DNA from: Hericium rajendrae
Lineage: Eukaryota; Basidiomycota; Agaricomycetes; Russulales; Hericiaceae
Assembly: GCA_033439255.1 (NCBI GenBank)
Contig: CM065878.1
Coordinates: forward strand, 3,534,001-3,598,000
Reading direction: 5' to 3'
Length of the DNA stretch: 64,000 nt
The translations under genes and the position numbers were made by a program. Positions 13,623 through 24,482 of this stretch are shown here, piece after piece (position 1 is the first letter of the stretch; every line of letters starts with the position of its first letter). The notes beneath the pieces were generated by a model. That model made no database searches. It had not been told where the DNA came from and worked only from the letters and a program-made list of their open reading frames with translations.

Positions 13623-14459
13623 CTAGCTGAAGAAATTCGCGTAGGCAACAGGCGGGAGTAGGCAGGGCCATGATCCAGATTGAATGATGTTCTCCCAGAC
13701 CTGCTCGCATGAGCGAAAGAGATCGAGAGACGCCCGCGCATTTTCAAGCTGTTGACGACGGTTAGCAAATATCTCTGATGGGTGCTGGTCGCCTACTGGT
13801 CGCCTACCGGATGCTCGTAGCCGTAGCCGATATTTCGGCCCATTAGTCTATTGACGAGGACAGATAGAGGCAATATCTGTCTGCACTTGAGGCTACGCCG
13901 GAAAGGTGCGAAAACAGCGACGTCCCGCGTGTCAAATGCAGGATGCGGGATTCCTAACACCTGTCATGGCAGAACGTGTCAGAAAATAGTCAAAGACTTA
14001 GAGGCGAACAAGTAGTACAGATAGAAAATGCCAGAGCATATATCCGACAATGATCTTCCCGTGTATCATAGATGCGATCTGACGCTGGACGGTGCTGAAC
14101 TGCGGAGCTATAAGGATTCAAGTAAGCCAGCAGACACAAAAGTTGATGGGTGGAGAACAGACTACCATTCATAAGATGTTCTGGCTTGAGACCGGTAATG
14201 GCATGTCTGTAATCGGTCACGGGTTGCCTGGAGAGGAGTTTTGAGATAAATTGAACCGCGGAGACAGATATCGGCAACATACGATGGTCGAACGAAAGTG
14301 TCCAAGAGGACCTGGCCGCGATAGTCCGTAACGGATATGCGACTGCTCACGATGCGTTATGGTTTCGAATTGAGAGAATATCAATGATCAACTTACGCGA
14401 CCATTGGAACATCGGCAGCCGGACCAGCGAGTACTACTTGAGCGTAGACCGCGAGGTAC
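13623..14459 (-). CDS. REXO4/ISG20-like exonuclease-fold protein with degenerate catalytic motifs; 5' end missing
   Basis: Exons read YLAVYAQVVLAGPAADVPM, ARISVTDYRGQVLLDTFVRP, PVTDYRHAITGLKPEHLMN, QRQIASMIHGKIIVGYML, VLGIPHPAFDTRDVAVF, then after the last intron LENARASLDLFRSCEQVW, ending near a TAG at 13623. The order and spacing match the REX4 family (V-R-P, V-x-D-Y-R-T, G-x-x-P-E-x-L, then D-A-R). Active family members have D-x-E in the first motif (usually DCEMV); here it is Y-A-Q. The second-motif Asp of HND is replaced (LWHFLSV) and the third-motif E-D-A-R is E-N-A-R. The fold is therefore kept but RNase activity is probably lost. The first visible exon starts after an acceptor at 14460-14461, and no convincing start codon was found upstream. 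The last intron (13742-13809) has an 11-bp tandem duplication at its 5' end. Confidence 0.75.
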
Positions 14460-15722
14460 CTAGAAACAGAGATTAACGAACATCAATATAAGTAGTCAAT
14501 AAAGGAACAACTTTTTGGATGTGTGGATTCTGGGTGGCTCGCGTTGGCTGGCTACTGCATGCCCTGTTGCCGTTTGGCTATGAGAGACAAGTGGCCCGGA
14601 TTCGACGCATTTGGTAGTATTGAAGAATGGACGAGGACAGGCGAACATGATGACTTTTTATACGCGAGATGCAGCTTTTGGGGCTCGATGGGTAGAGAAG
14701 AATGGTCGTGCGCCATGAAGTCCTTTGTTTATGTATCGGTTTGCAGGTTTCCCCAATCCTTCGGATATGGTGTAGACATGGATTCTTGGGGGAGACGGCT
14801 TCTGGCATTGCGAGGATGAGAAGCTAGGCAACCGGCGGAAACATCTGAGAGCGGGAGAACTTGGGAAGAAGCCTAGGTGAGAGCTACTCCGGTGTCGTCC
14901 CCCGATCAGAGTGCTCAGCAGAGCAAACAAATGCATCTGCCAATATTACTTCCTGCATTCAACGTTGACGCGCCCACCTTCGATGTCAACGAGAGAACTA
15001 GGAGATGCTATGGCTTGAGCAGCATCGGACCACTTGGAGCACCTGAATGCCTCGAACAGATATCGATACATGACGGTTCGTATCTCATTGCGCCATACAT
15101 TTGCGGCGTGACAGGTTCAACATTCACGTCGAGGCAGAACGCGACAGGTGTGCGTTGAAGAAAGAAACGGTGAAAAGGCTTCTGTAGAGGTCGCGGTCGA
15201 CGGGAATGGCCGAAGTATTCCGCGTCCCAACGAATTGTCGCTGTTGGACAAAGTGTGCAAGAGCCGGATCTATGAAGGCAATTAATGATTAGAGACCGTC
15301 GGCTGCTCTACTCACTCGGTCCCGGATCAGAGCGCTAAAGGTGTTGACGACTTCCTTTATCGTCCACGATGACTCCCATTTCGGAGTTCCGACCTAGTTC
15401 GACATTAATTGCAACTCAGGACTGCACGAAGCGGCGATCCCTATGCTCTTCTGTGAAGAAGGCATCCTGTAGCAATCCGCAAGGAAGCAGACACATCACC
15501 CAAAGCGGCTCCAGTGTACAGACACCTACAAAATTCAGGGCCCTGGATATAGATAGACATTCTTCTACCGTTTTCAGAGATACAAGACAAGTTATCGCTT
15601 GTAGATATATTACAGAACATCTAAGCTTCCAAATCTGTTCATGACCTGTACATGACAAGACTGGTATTAGGAATTGTTTCGGGGATCAAAAGAGACGATT
15701 CTTACTTCCACCATTCTTACAT
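14460..15722. other. Mostly unassigned; possible small minus-strand exons at 15150-15400
   Basis: Should contain the 5' exon(s) of the exonuclease-like gene. On the minus strand near 15310-15392 an open exon reads PKWESSWTIKEVVNTFSALI and ends at a GTGAGT donor. It joins an exon after CTTCATAG (to about 15190) reading DPALAHFVQQRQFVGT. The W-x3-WT-I pattern faintly recalls the C-terminal helices of ubiquitin-conjugating enzymes, but no active-site region could be found. I leave it as an unidentified gene fragment. Confidence 0.3.
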
Positions 15723-17310
15723 CTACAGACGCGCTCCAGGCTGCGCCTGTTCGGATTCTAGTGTCGCCGGTTTCAAATCGGGAACTGCTTCGATTCTCGA
15801 TCCTTCCTTCCGTGCCACATTCTTCTGCTCAAAGCTTGCCATGCCTTCTAAGCCCCACCGAGACATCATCGACTTGTCCTATAGACCATCAAGGTAAGTC
15901 ACTTGATGAATAGGTCGAACTTGAACATACCTCATCCCAGGGCGAGCCTAGATAAGAAAAATCCGTCATGAGTTTCAGTATAGTGGCACACGGCGTAAAG
16001 TACTCACAGGGCGTCGTGAGCATCTGTTCGCCTGTGAAGACAGCATTTGCACCAGCCATAAAGCACATCGCTTGCTCGTTCTCGCTCAGTGTCTGTCTAC
16101 CTGCTGCCAGCCGGATGATGGTCGTCGGCAAGACGATGCGTGCCGTGGCGATCGTTCGAAGCAATGTCTGGTGCGGGACAATCTTCACACAAACTATCAG
16201 CATAGATCAATTATGTGTGGACCTGCGCCACATACTTCATTGCCTTCAAGCGGCGTTCCAGGAATGGGCACAAGTGCATTGACCGGGAAGGACTCGGGAT
16301 GTTCAGGCATGCTAGTGTGAACGTGAACATCTCATCAATCATCACCCTTGAGTCACTTACTGGGACACCTCCCATATGAGGCCAACACGGTCAGCATCAG
16401 CCTCACCAAGCCCAAGAATGCCGCCTGAACAGACACTGATGCCAGCCTCCCTTACAGCTGTAATGGTATCCAAGCGGTCATCGTAACTGCGAGTCGTGAT
16501 AACCTGCATGGATGGAATTAAATCAACTGCGATCAGGGCTGCATTCGTCACGTCGACATACCTTTGGATAGAATTCACGCGATGTGTCCAAGTTGTGATT
16601 GTATGCAGTGAGCCCTCTGCCAGAAAAACCAATGAGTCGAATACATCAGCAAAATCGTTCTGACTTACGCTTGTTTGAGCTGTTGCGCCTGTTCTGGCGA
16701 CAGCATACCCAGCGTGGTGCACACCTCCATGTCCATCTTCCTCACTTCACGCACCATCTCCAAAATCCGCTCAAATCCGCGTTTGCGCCCAGCCAGATCC
16801 CTCCATGCCGCACCCATGCAGAAGCGCGTACTTCCATTTTCTTTCGCTTTCCGCGCGGCTTCGAGAACAGGCTCGATCGAGACGAGCCGAGACGCCTCAG
16901 TCGGCGTCGAGTATCTAGAGGACTGAGAGCAGTACGAGCCTAGGGCTGAATGAGAACACTCATTCACCAGCCCGAGTCCATCCTGCACTCACAATCCTCG
17001 GAGCATCCGCCCGCTGCAGGATTGATGGTTTTGTTCAGAGTCGATTCGGAGATAAATCGGAGATAACTCACTCTTGATATTCATGAGTGTGCAGAGCTGA
17101 ATTTTGTTGGGTCATGGTGTTGTCTGTGCACCGACGCAGCACGGAAGACGAGATCGAGCAACGGGTGTCGTAGATCCGCTGCACCTCTTCCTTCGACCAG
17201 TCATGGCGCGTCAGGGCTGTGGGTGCAGCGGGCGCGGCTCTCGCGTTCGCGACGGTCGCGAGCGTCCTCCTCGAAATGGAGCAGCGGGCGGCGAAGGCGA
17301 CACAAAGCAT
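15723..17310 (-). CDS. BIO2: Biotin synthase, mitochondrial radical SAM enzyme
   Basis: Converts dethiobiotin to biotin by inserting sulfur, using SAM and two Fe-S clusters, in the mitochondrial matrix. The first exon gives a basic, Ala/Arg-rich mitochondrial presequence ([20 protein letters not shown]) followed by [13 protein letters not shown]. The radical-SAM cluster motif C-x3-C-x2-C is present as [14 protein letters not shown]. Other family blocks are [58 protein letters not shown] and the C-terminal [20 protein letters not shown]. About six short introns separate the exons. The C-terminus extends as a short charged tail after the SPWDED-type end block and stops at 15723. Start chosen as the first ATG that gives a targeting peptide. 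Confidence 0.95.
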
Positions 17311-19312
17311 GGTGAGCAGGAGAGTGCGGCCCTGTGGGCGACGGAAGACTTATGGATGCGCGGACGTTGGGGAGGAGAGCGAGAGGCTTGCCCGGATTTG
17401 CGGTGGGGACGGCTCGGCGGACGCGATCCTGCTGATCTTAGATTCGGAGGCCCGTCTGATTAGTCAGCCCCAATAGCAGCGCGTCCATTCGCGCGCACCC
17501 GGCAACGCGCGTTCAGACGCGTCCTCAGGAACCTGCACCCTCGAGCAGCATTCTGCAAGCGTCGGGCGTGTTTGCGCCAATGAATCCCAAAGGTCAAGAT
17601 GATATTATCATCGCGTAAGATATCTTGCTGACTTCCTCGATCCTCTGTGTTCCAGGGGCCGAAAATTGAAATTCCGGTCTTGGTATCTAAGTTCTTGTTA
17701 TTATCTGACAAGAATGACGGCTTGCATCTTCACTGAATATAGGTCTAGAGCGTGCCGTGGCAACGTTGAAAGAGATAATAGCCTCGAATTTTGTTCAGGG
17801 TCCCCTCACCTCCCCTCACACAGCTCCCGAATGATATCAATGTGGGTGCTTGCGTTCGGCTCCCTAAAATAAATCGTGCGTTGATAAACATATACGCAGG
17901 CTCACAGTACTCACCCTTGATGTCATAGAATATCAGCACCCTGCTCCCAGCTGATCACAAGGTGTGTCTTTCTCGAGGCTAAACTCCACGACACGTTATA
18001 CGCAATACATGTCAACTATGGCCTCGACCGCGGAACAGTGTGCCAGCCCTTCTCCACTTTCACTCGGCAGTTCTACGATTGCCCTCTATTCTCCTCACAG
18101 GAAGTCTCTGCGTTTGAACTCTAGCTTTGCAACGGTATCTTCTATCGAGATCCCAGTAAATGGCCCCTGCAACCGAGACGCCCTCGTGACGTTTGCCTGC
18201 CTCAATTCTCATCTTCTCACTTTACTGAAGTATAGACCCTGAGGCCTGCAAGCCCCAGACACCATGCCATGGCATCACGCCATGCCGTTCTGCCTCATCA
18301 CTTTTTGATTCTCGAACAATTCAAGCGTGTTCACGCAACGCGAGCAAAGCGTCCGTTTCGCTCCCGAAGCCCAAATTAAGCCTCATTAATCATTCTCGTG
18401 CATCCTGGCTTGCTCCACGCCAGCTCCACTATCGAGCATCTGTCCCTCGCGCGCGACGCGGCCCCCTCCTAGCCCTCTCCTATTCCTGGGCGCCCACCCC
18501 GCGTCCACTTCTCTTCTCAGGCGCAGCTGTTGTTCGTGATAGATAGGGCTGTACATGCGACGTCACCGGTCATTCAGTCACTGGCAAAACTCGTGCGTCC
18601 CAGTTATCGGGCTGATGATCGTAGGAATCAGGCCCGCCCCGGTGTCGCACCGCTGCAGGTCCCAGAAACATGGCTCACTCCAACGCTACGGTGGTTTGTG
18701 GTCAAGCTCGGTAAGAAGAAACTCAGCTAAGATGGTGGGCCTACTGACGTCATGATCACAGGCTAGGTCTGCTTATTCACCTACTTTCTGGTTTACAGAC
18801 GCGGTTCTCGTTTGGGGAGGCTTGGTTTGTTGAGCGCTAGGCCTGAGCAGGCGGCGATGCTGTTGCAGCCGAGGCACACTGAGATTGAGGCGACCAGCGA
18901 CAGAATAATAATTTACATCTTACAGATGCGCTATGTAGGGCGACGGGAAACATATACATGCAGTATCGGAGGTATGCGATTATAAGTGTTATGCAAAGTG
19001 TGCTAATTCGTTCCATGATGTGGGGGTGTGGGGAGAAGCTTGAATAGGTCTGAGTTTGGGTCTGTGGGCTACTGCTCGTTGGGTGGCCGCTCGTGCGACC
19101 GCTCGCATCTTCCATTCACTACGGTTATATGGTAATACAAGGGGAGGTAGATGGGCGCGGCTGTTCTCATTGTGAGCAGAGTCGATGCTATCTTGCCATG
19201 CTACTTACCTGCACTGTTGCTCACTTGCCTTCGTAATTTGGTCTGGGGGTCACGCCGGGAGTCCCTGCGAAGGCAGGAACATGAGCTTAACCGCAAAGAC
19301 ACGACACCGTTA
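17311..19312. other. 2-kb stretch without a recognisable gene
   Basis: Contains the BIO2 upstream region (17311-17700) and pyrimidine-rich stretches around 18400-18520. Open frames such as plus 17964-18242 have unremarkable composition and no motif I recognise. No tRNA, repeat or transposon signal seen. Confidence 0.45.
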
Positions 19313-19552
19313 TTACTGACCGTTCTTGGTCCGCGTAGGTAATTGCGCTCTTGCGAACGTCGGGGACGCACCGTGCTCTTCTGACGAAGGCGGCAACTCG
19401 GAGGATGTCGATACCGACATCGGATCACTCTGCTCGTTCGGTCTGCTCTGCTCCATCGACTGCCGGACGATGTTCCACTGCCGCATGGTGTACGCGGCCA
19501 GCTCCTGTGAATAGCGCTGCTTCTGGACCTCGACTGAAGCCATGGTCATCAT
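19313..19552 (-). CDS. Small hypothetical protein
   Basis: Reads MMTMASVEVQKQRYSQELAA and continues YTMRQWNIVRQSMEQ, then a Ser/Pro/Glu-rich tail, about 79 residues. The first half is a predicted amphipathic helix with regular Q, R, Y and W, the type of composition that encodes real small proteins. The frame stays open upstream of the ATG without an ATG (IFTNAFYLIPY), so a 5' exon may exist. The stop overlaps a possible donor GTCAGT, so it could also continue downstream. No family recognised. Confidence 0.4.
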   Translation of the reverse strand: MMTMASVEVQKQRYSQELAAYTMRQWNIVRQSMEQSRPNEQSDPMSVSTSSELPPSSEEHGASPTFARAQLPTRTKNGQ

Positions 19553-20998
19553 ATAAGGGATGAGGTAGAAGGCGTTGGTGAATATCGGCGAAGACAAGGA
19601 CAGTTAGCGAAGAGAGATGCGTGGTTGCGGTCGAGTGCGGATGATGGCGACGGTTTAGTATAGCATTAGGCTGGCACTTATAGTCCCTTTAGTCGGGGGC
19701 TTGCATGACCGACTTAGCATGATTCCACTCGTGGCCACGAGCTCGGGAGCTCCACAGCTGTGACTATGAAGCGAATGACGTTGTATTTCCTTGAGTGGAT
19801 CCTTCTCGAGTACATCGCTTGCCTTTTCAGGACACCCACTTTCCCCTCGATTGCAAGCCTGGGCTACGCCGACCCCACAGAGCTGCTGGAAATTCACTGG
19901 GCGCAGCACATTTTGAAACCTTCGCATCAATGACGATGTCATCTGCGAAAATCCGTGATTTTTGTCCCTGGAAATGTGGTCCAGGGACAAATAGAGGCCA
20001 GTGACGACGTTAGTTCTGGGCCAATGACGGAGGCATTTCCATTGTTAATTAAGGAGGCGGGTCACCACTGGACGTCGCCACGCGCTCCCTCGGGCACTGG
20101 GGGCGCCAACGGAGCGATGCCTCGCTCACCCATCTGGCCAACCGGCATGGATCGGTAGCGTGGTGCTCCAGTTCCGTGAAACATCTAGCACTCCAAGTTT
20201 CTACCCGTACGGAATCCCTCACTTTCGCTCTGAGGACTAGTACATTGGAGGACAACTCCAATTTCCTGGGGCCATCGGATATCAGTGACGATTCGCCCAT
20301 GCAGTTATGCCGGCAAAGCTCGATACACTAAAAGATGTTTTTTTTTGATAGGCAGGGACCAACACATACGCTGCTGGCCCAGGTTCAGCGCTGGGTTCAC
20401 CCGTAACGCAAGGGCAATTAATCAATCACCAAGGAACGCAGTATGTAGACAACTGACTCATGCCAACCAGAACGCGAACCCCGCGAATTCGAAGCTTTGA
20501 TAATGCATGACGTATGCGCCCTCGAGAAAGCTTTCCAGTCAGATGACAGCCGGGAAATGAAAAGGGTTCCAGAACAGCTTTATTCAGACCAGGTCTCGAG
20601 AGGTAAATATGCAGAACAATGCAGAATACAAAGTGTAGAAATATATAGCTCAAACAGTCAAAATGGGAAAATGGCACAGCTGAACAGAGGTAGATCAAGC
20701 ACCTACCCCCGGAAGACGATTAGCACGGCCTACGTTAGCCCATGAAACCAACAGTCAGTAAATAAGTAGTTGCTACACATTGAGTACGTCTGATAAACCA
20801 GTAAAGTGAGCGAAGCATGAAGAGATACAGCAGGATTAGAAGTCAGAACGGATTGGTAGGGTATACGGCAATTGGTAGCCCGGAGTGATCATGGGGTGTT
20901 TTCGTGGTCGAATGCCCTGCATCGACGATTGATGTCATCAGGAGCGTGGTGAAAATGAATGTGTTTGAATGCAAGCGTCTTCACGAGAGATCGTGCGC
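19553..20998. other. Intergenic, no gene seen
   Basis: About 1.4 kb between two minus-strand genes. It contains a T-rich run near 20337-20347. The short open frames have no recognisable motif. Confidence 0.45.
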
Positions 20999-22003
20999 TT
21001 AGACGCGAGGAGAGGGCGAGCGCCAATCGGCGCTGGAGGCCTCGGGCCTCGTCGTCGTCATCTTGGGAGTGGGCTCCGGCGCGGAGCGCGCACCGAGCAT
21101 AACGCCACCAGTCAGAACCGTCGTCTTCCCGCCATCGTAGTTCGTGACCTCCGTCTTGCTCGTGTCGACGTACACTTGTGTCTGGCGCGCACGCTCGCGG
21201 CGTGAGATCATCGACTTCTCAGTCGAGGAAGACGAGGCTGATGTCACGGAGGATGCCGAGTCAGAAGTGTCGGAGAAGGCAAAGTCCGAGCTCGCGTTAG
21301 ACGACCACGAGCTGGAACGGGAGTGGGAGGTCATGGCCGAGAGGGGCGAAAAGGACTTGGGACGGACGCGGTGGGGGACAGAGGGAAAACTGCTCCGGAC
21401 TGGCGTCTTCCACGTCGGGTCACGGATTTCATCCGCGATCGCAGCGAAAAGCTCCTCCTCCGAATCTTCATCTGCCTGCATCAGCTGCTGTGCCAAAGTC
21501 TTCCTCAGCGAGGTTGAAGTCCGAGCGGCCTCCTGGAGCCTGGGCCGGGACTGCGACACGCTCTCCCGAGCAAAGGCTTCTGCCTTCACTCGCTGCGCAG
21601 CTGCCATCTCGTACGACCACACGGTAACCAATTTGCCCACTTGCCCACTGCCCCACTGCCCGAATCTGACGGAAACGCATCCGGGATCGACGAAAAGATC
21701 AAACTCGACACCGCCGAGGGCAGCGATCCATTCGGACCATTGCACATTAGCAACTTGAAGGGATGCATACAGCGGACGCGGAGGGATAGCGGTCGGGGAG
21801 AGTGTAAGGCAGCGGCGACCTGAACCGCGAAGGGGCTCAGTGGGAATCCAGGTTGGTGCAAAATGCGCTGTGAGGTTTGATTCGAGGGCAAGACGCAGTT
21901 TGACGATGGTTGCAGTCGGGTACCGAGAAATCAGAGGGCGGGTGATGTAGGCGATGGCGTGCGCGACGCTGGTGGTGAGGGAAGTGGCGGGAGTGGCGGC
22001 CAT
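20999..22003 (-). CDS. BTG/Tob anti-proliferative domain protein
   Basis: Single-exon protein of about 334 residues starting MAATPATSLTTSVAHAI. Residues 1-125 match the BTG domain: an N-terminal helix with ISRYPTATIVKLRLALESNL, then a GSGRRCLTLSP block, and the C-terminal W-x-x-W-I-x-x-L-G-G-V and DPGCVSVRFGQWG region. In animals this domain binds the Caf1/Pop2 deadenylase of the CCR4-NOT complex; a role in mRNA decay is inferred here. The remainder is disordered and Ser-rich (SSSWSSNASSDFAF, SASSVTSASSSSTEK), ending ASSADWRSPSPRV. Fungal BTG proteins are known but little studied. The start is the ATG at the head of the domain; upstream ATG-less sequence is not coding-like. Confidence 0.85.
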   Translation of the reverse strand: MAATPATSLTTSVAHAIAYITRPLISRYPTATIVKLRLALESNLTAHFAPTWIPTEPLRGSGRRCLTLSPTAIPPRPLYASLQVANVQWSEWIAALGGVEFDLFVDPGCVSVRFGQWGSGQVGKLVTVWSYEMAAAQRVKAEAFARESVSQSRPRLQEAARTSTSLRKTLAQQLMQADEDSEEELFAAIADEIRDPTWKTPVRSSFPSVPHRVRPKSFSPLSAMTSHSRSSSWSSNASSDFAFSDTSDSASSVTSASSSSTEKSMISRRERARQTQVYVDTSKTEVTNYDGGKTTVLTGGVMLGARSAPEPTPKMTTTRPEASSADWRSPSPRV

Positions 22004-23476
22004 TATTTCAGATGAATGTAGAGACGGTGGATGGTAGATGGTGTGATGAGGACGTGGATGAGAGATGTGACAATCGACCTGCGATAGATGATGCGGATGA
22101 TGCACGCGGAAGAGTCTGCGACGAGTAGAGCAGTGAAGACGTCAAGAATACGATTATAATATGGATCAAACGTGAATGTGTAGCAGAGGAAGATGTAGAA
22201 AGAGTCTGAGGACAGCAACAATTAATTGGATGAATGAACATGCAGGGGAAGAGTACGCACCTAAAGCTGAACCGGAACCAAGAGAGATGTGGATCGAAAG
22301 CCTGAGGCTGGTGAAGTATCTGGGAAGACGCATACATGTGGTGTTCTTATACGGTGGGCCCAGGCGGGCGTCTGGGTGCATAAACAATGAGTATAACGAC
22401 TGCGCTGTTCGGGGCGCGTTGCGATGCAGAGACAAAAGGGAGACAAGGCTTAGGGAACAAAGACGGAAGACCGGGATAACACCTGCCTATCCTGGGCACA
22501 AGGGCGCGCCCAGCCCTACCACGTGACCGCGTCCAGCAGGGATGTCCGGAAAGAAGCGCACCTCACGAAACAATAGGACATTCGGCCCCCGTCCTGTTGT
22601 CGAGGTGTGTATTGTTCTCGCATGACAGGATATGCTGTACATCTCCCGAAGTTTTCCTCCACTTTCTGATGGACCTGCGACACAAGAATTGCATCCATAA
22701 ACGAAAGACAATTAGAGAGGAAGTTGATCCGTACGAGCCTCACTTACTCTCTCGGCCTCCGCCTTCTGGATTTGACAAACAGTTGACCTGGTGGATACTA
22801 AGGACAGCATTGAACATTCGAAGTCAGAAATAATAAGGAGTCAGTAATTGCAAATCTTGAGTTAAGTTTCCAGCATGGCTCAGCGAGCCACGAGTGTCAC
22901 AAGGAGCAAAAAGGTCTCGGAGCCAGGACTCTGGTCGACAAATAGGAATGCTTGCGGATGACCCGTGTAGGTGGGAAATTGGGAAGATGCCGGGCAGATT
23001 GACGCGCTGCGGAAGGGAATAAAGACGCCTGCATAGATCAAGCACAAGCAAAGCACGACAAGAACGAAGGGACTGTTACCTTGATTTACACGCTGTCAGC
23101 AATCATGGAACAAAAATTTTTAAGCAGCATGGAGTGTCGCGGACTCCAACTCTTCGGTATGTCGCAAGTATTTTCCGCTGGCTGGAGCCCCTCTGATGGG
23201 GCGGCAGGCATTGGCACTGGGTCGTTCGAACCGTTGAATTGTCTTTGTCACTATATGTGCATCCCGACATCATGAAAGCATCAGTCGCTCGTAAAGCGCA
23301 ACGATGGGTACGCAGATTTAGAACAGAGTGAGGACATCTCGGAAGAACATGGTATCTGTTTTTGGGTAAGTGGACGCGCTCTGACGGTGCCGCCACCCGA
23401 GGCCACAGCCAGCCACGAAATTTTTTACTTCTCCGCCTGAACCTTAACCTTCTTGGCCCCTCATCTTCACCGCGCG
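22004..23476. other. Divergent intergenic region between BTG and eS27 genes
   Basis: About 1.5 kb that should hold both promoters. Just upstream of the eS27 transcript there is an A/T run (ATTTTTTAC near 23420) followed by pyrimidine-rich sequence, usual for ribosomal protein genes. Short minus-strand frames here look like chance frames. Confidence 0.45.
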
Positions 23477-23515
23477 GTAAGTACCTAATTCGCTTACACC
23501 CGCCGCTCACAACAG
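23477..23515 (+). promoter_or_regulatory. Possible 5'-UTR intron of the eS27 gene
   Basis: A consensus donor GTAAGT at 23477 and acceptor CAACAG ending at 23515 lie 65 bp before the start codon. A 39-nt intron is short even for this genome, so it remains a candidate. Confidence 0.4.
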
Positions 23516-23579
23516 CGTCGTCTCTATCAAAAGTCACTCGACACCCCCAAGCTCGACAAAAGTTCCATTTTTTGCAACC

Positions 23580-24013
23580 ATGGTTCGTTCACCCTTCACG
23601 TTCTGCATGGGGAACGTATGCTAATTTGATGAAATGCGTCTCAGACGCTCGCTGTCGACCTTTTGAACCCCTCCCCGGAGACCGAAAAGAGGAGGCATAA
23701 GCTCAAGCGTCTGGTACAGTCGCCCAACTCTTATTTCATGGACGTCAAGTGCCCAGGTGCGTTTGGCCTGTACGATCTTGTATATGGACGCATAGGACTG
23801 ATTTCGTGTGATACCAATCAGGCTGCTTTGCCATCACCACCGTTTTCTCCCATGCGCAGACCGTTGTTATCTGTGCTTCGTGCGCCAGCGTCCTGTGCCA
23901 GCCTACTGGTGGTAAGGCGAGACTGACTGAGGGTAAGTGATTGCCGTTTCTTGGTCCGGCTGGTGTTGCTGACCAGACTGACCATAGGGAGCTCATACCG
24001 TCGGAAGAACTAA
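23580..24013 (+). CDS. RPS27: 40S ribosomal protein eS27
   Basis: Zinc-finger protein of the small ribosomal subunit. Four exons: 23580-23582, 23645-23756, 23822-23932, 23988-24013. The first exon is only the ATG, split from the rest by a 62-nt intron. The protein then reads [54 protein letters not shown] and [19 protein letters not shown], ending KN. The C-x2-C...C-x2-C zinc ligands (KCPGC and CASC) are in place. Length (about 82 residues) matches the family. The donor after ATG is GTTCGT, a weaker form, but no other join keeps the known N-terminus. Confidence 0.95.
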
Positions 24014-24482
24014 GGCACTACCGCTATGTATCTACCGCATCTGCATCCGCATACAGGCTCGCTGCATCGTCATCACGCTTTACCCGCTTTCTCTGTCCGC
24101 ACTCCATTTCACTACTGATATATGGTATACTCGAAGGCCCCTTCGTACGAGATATCTCCCTTTCCTCTTCCTCAAAAACGCACTATGTTGTAATTCCCAG
24201 GCCATGCTTATGAAGAGACGTTGCAACGTTCTCCCCAGCACCTGTGTGAATTTTGAGCGTCTCTCGTAGTCATACTGTTCGGAGCCGGTGGACAGCCGCT
24301 GAATACAATGGGGCCTGCAGTGGTCACACAGCGCTTCGGCTCGCGGAGAAATGAGCAGTCACATTATTTGTTGCGCAACCAGTTCAGTTGCAATTGCACA
24401 GGCAACATTCTATTCTAATTGTCTGATCGTCTAAGTAAGTACGTGAGATATACGCTGCAGGTCCAATAACAACAAGGTCCGG
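24014..24482. other. Convergent 3' region
   Basis: About 470 bp between the stops of eS27 (plus) and the thioesterase (minus). Probably both 3' UTRs; nothing else seen. Confidence 0.5.

Noticed and set aside
15190-15392. Ubiquitin-conjugating enzyme-like C-terminal peptide
   Set aside because: Only a short W-x3-WT-I resemblance; no catalytic Cys region or HPN-type motif could be found upstream.
21144-21758. 204-codon plus-strand open frame
   Set aside because: Antisense shadow of the BTG-domain gene in GC-rich coding sequence.
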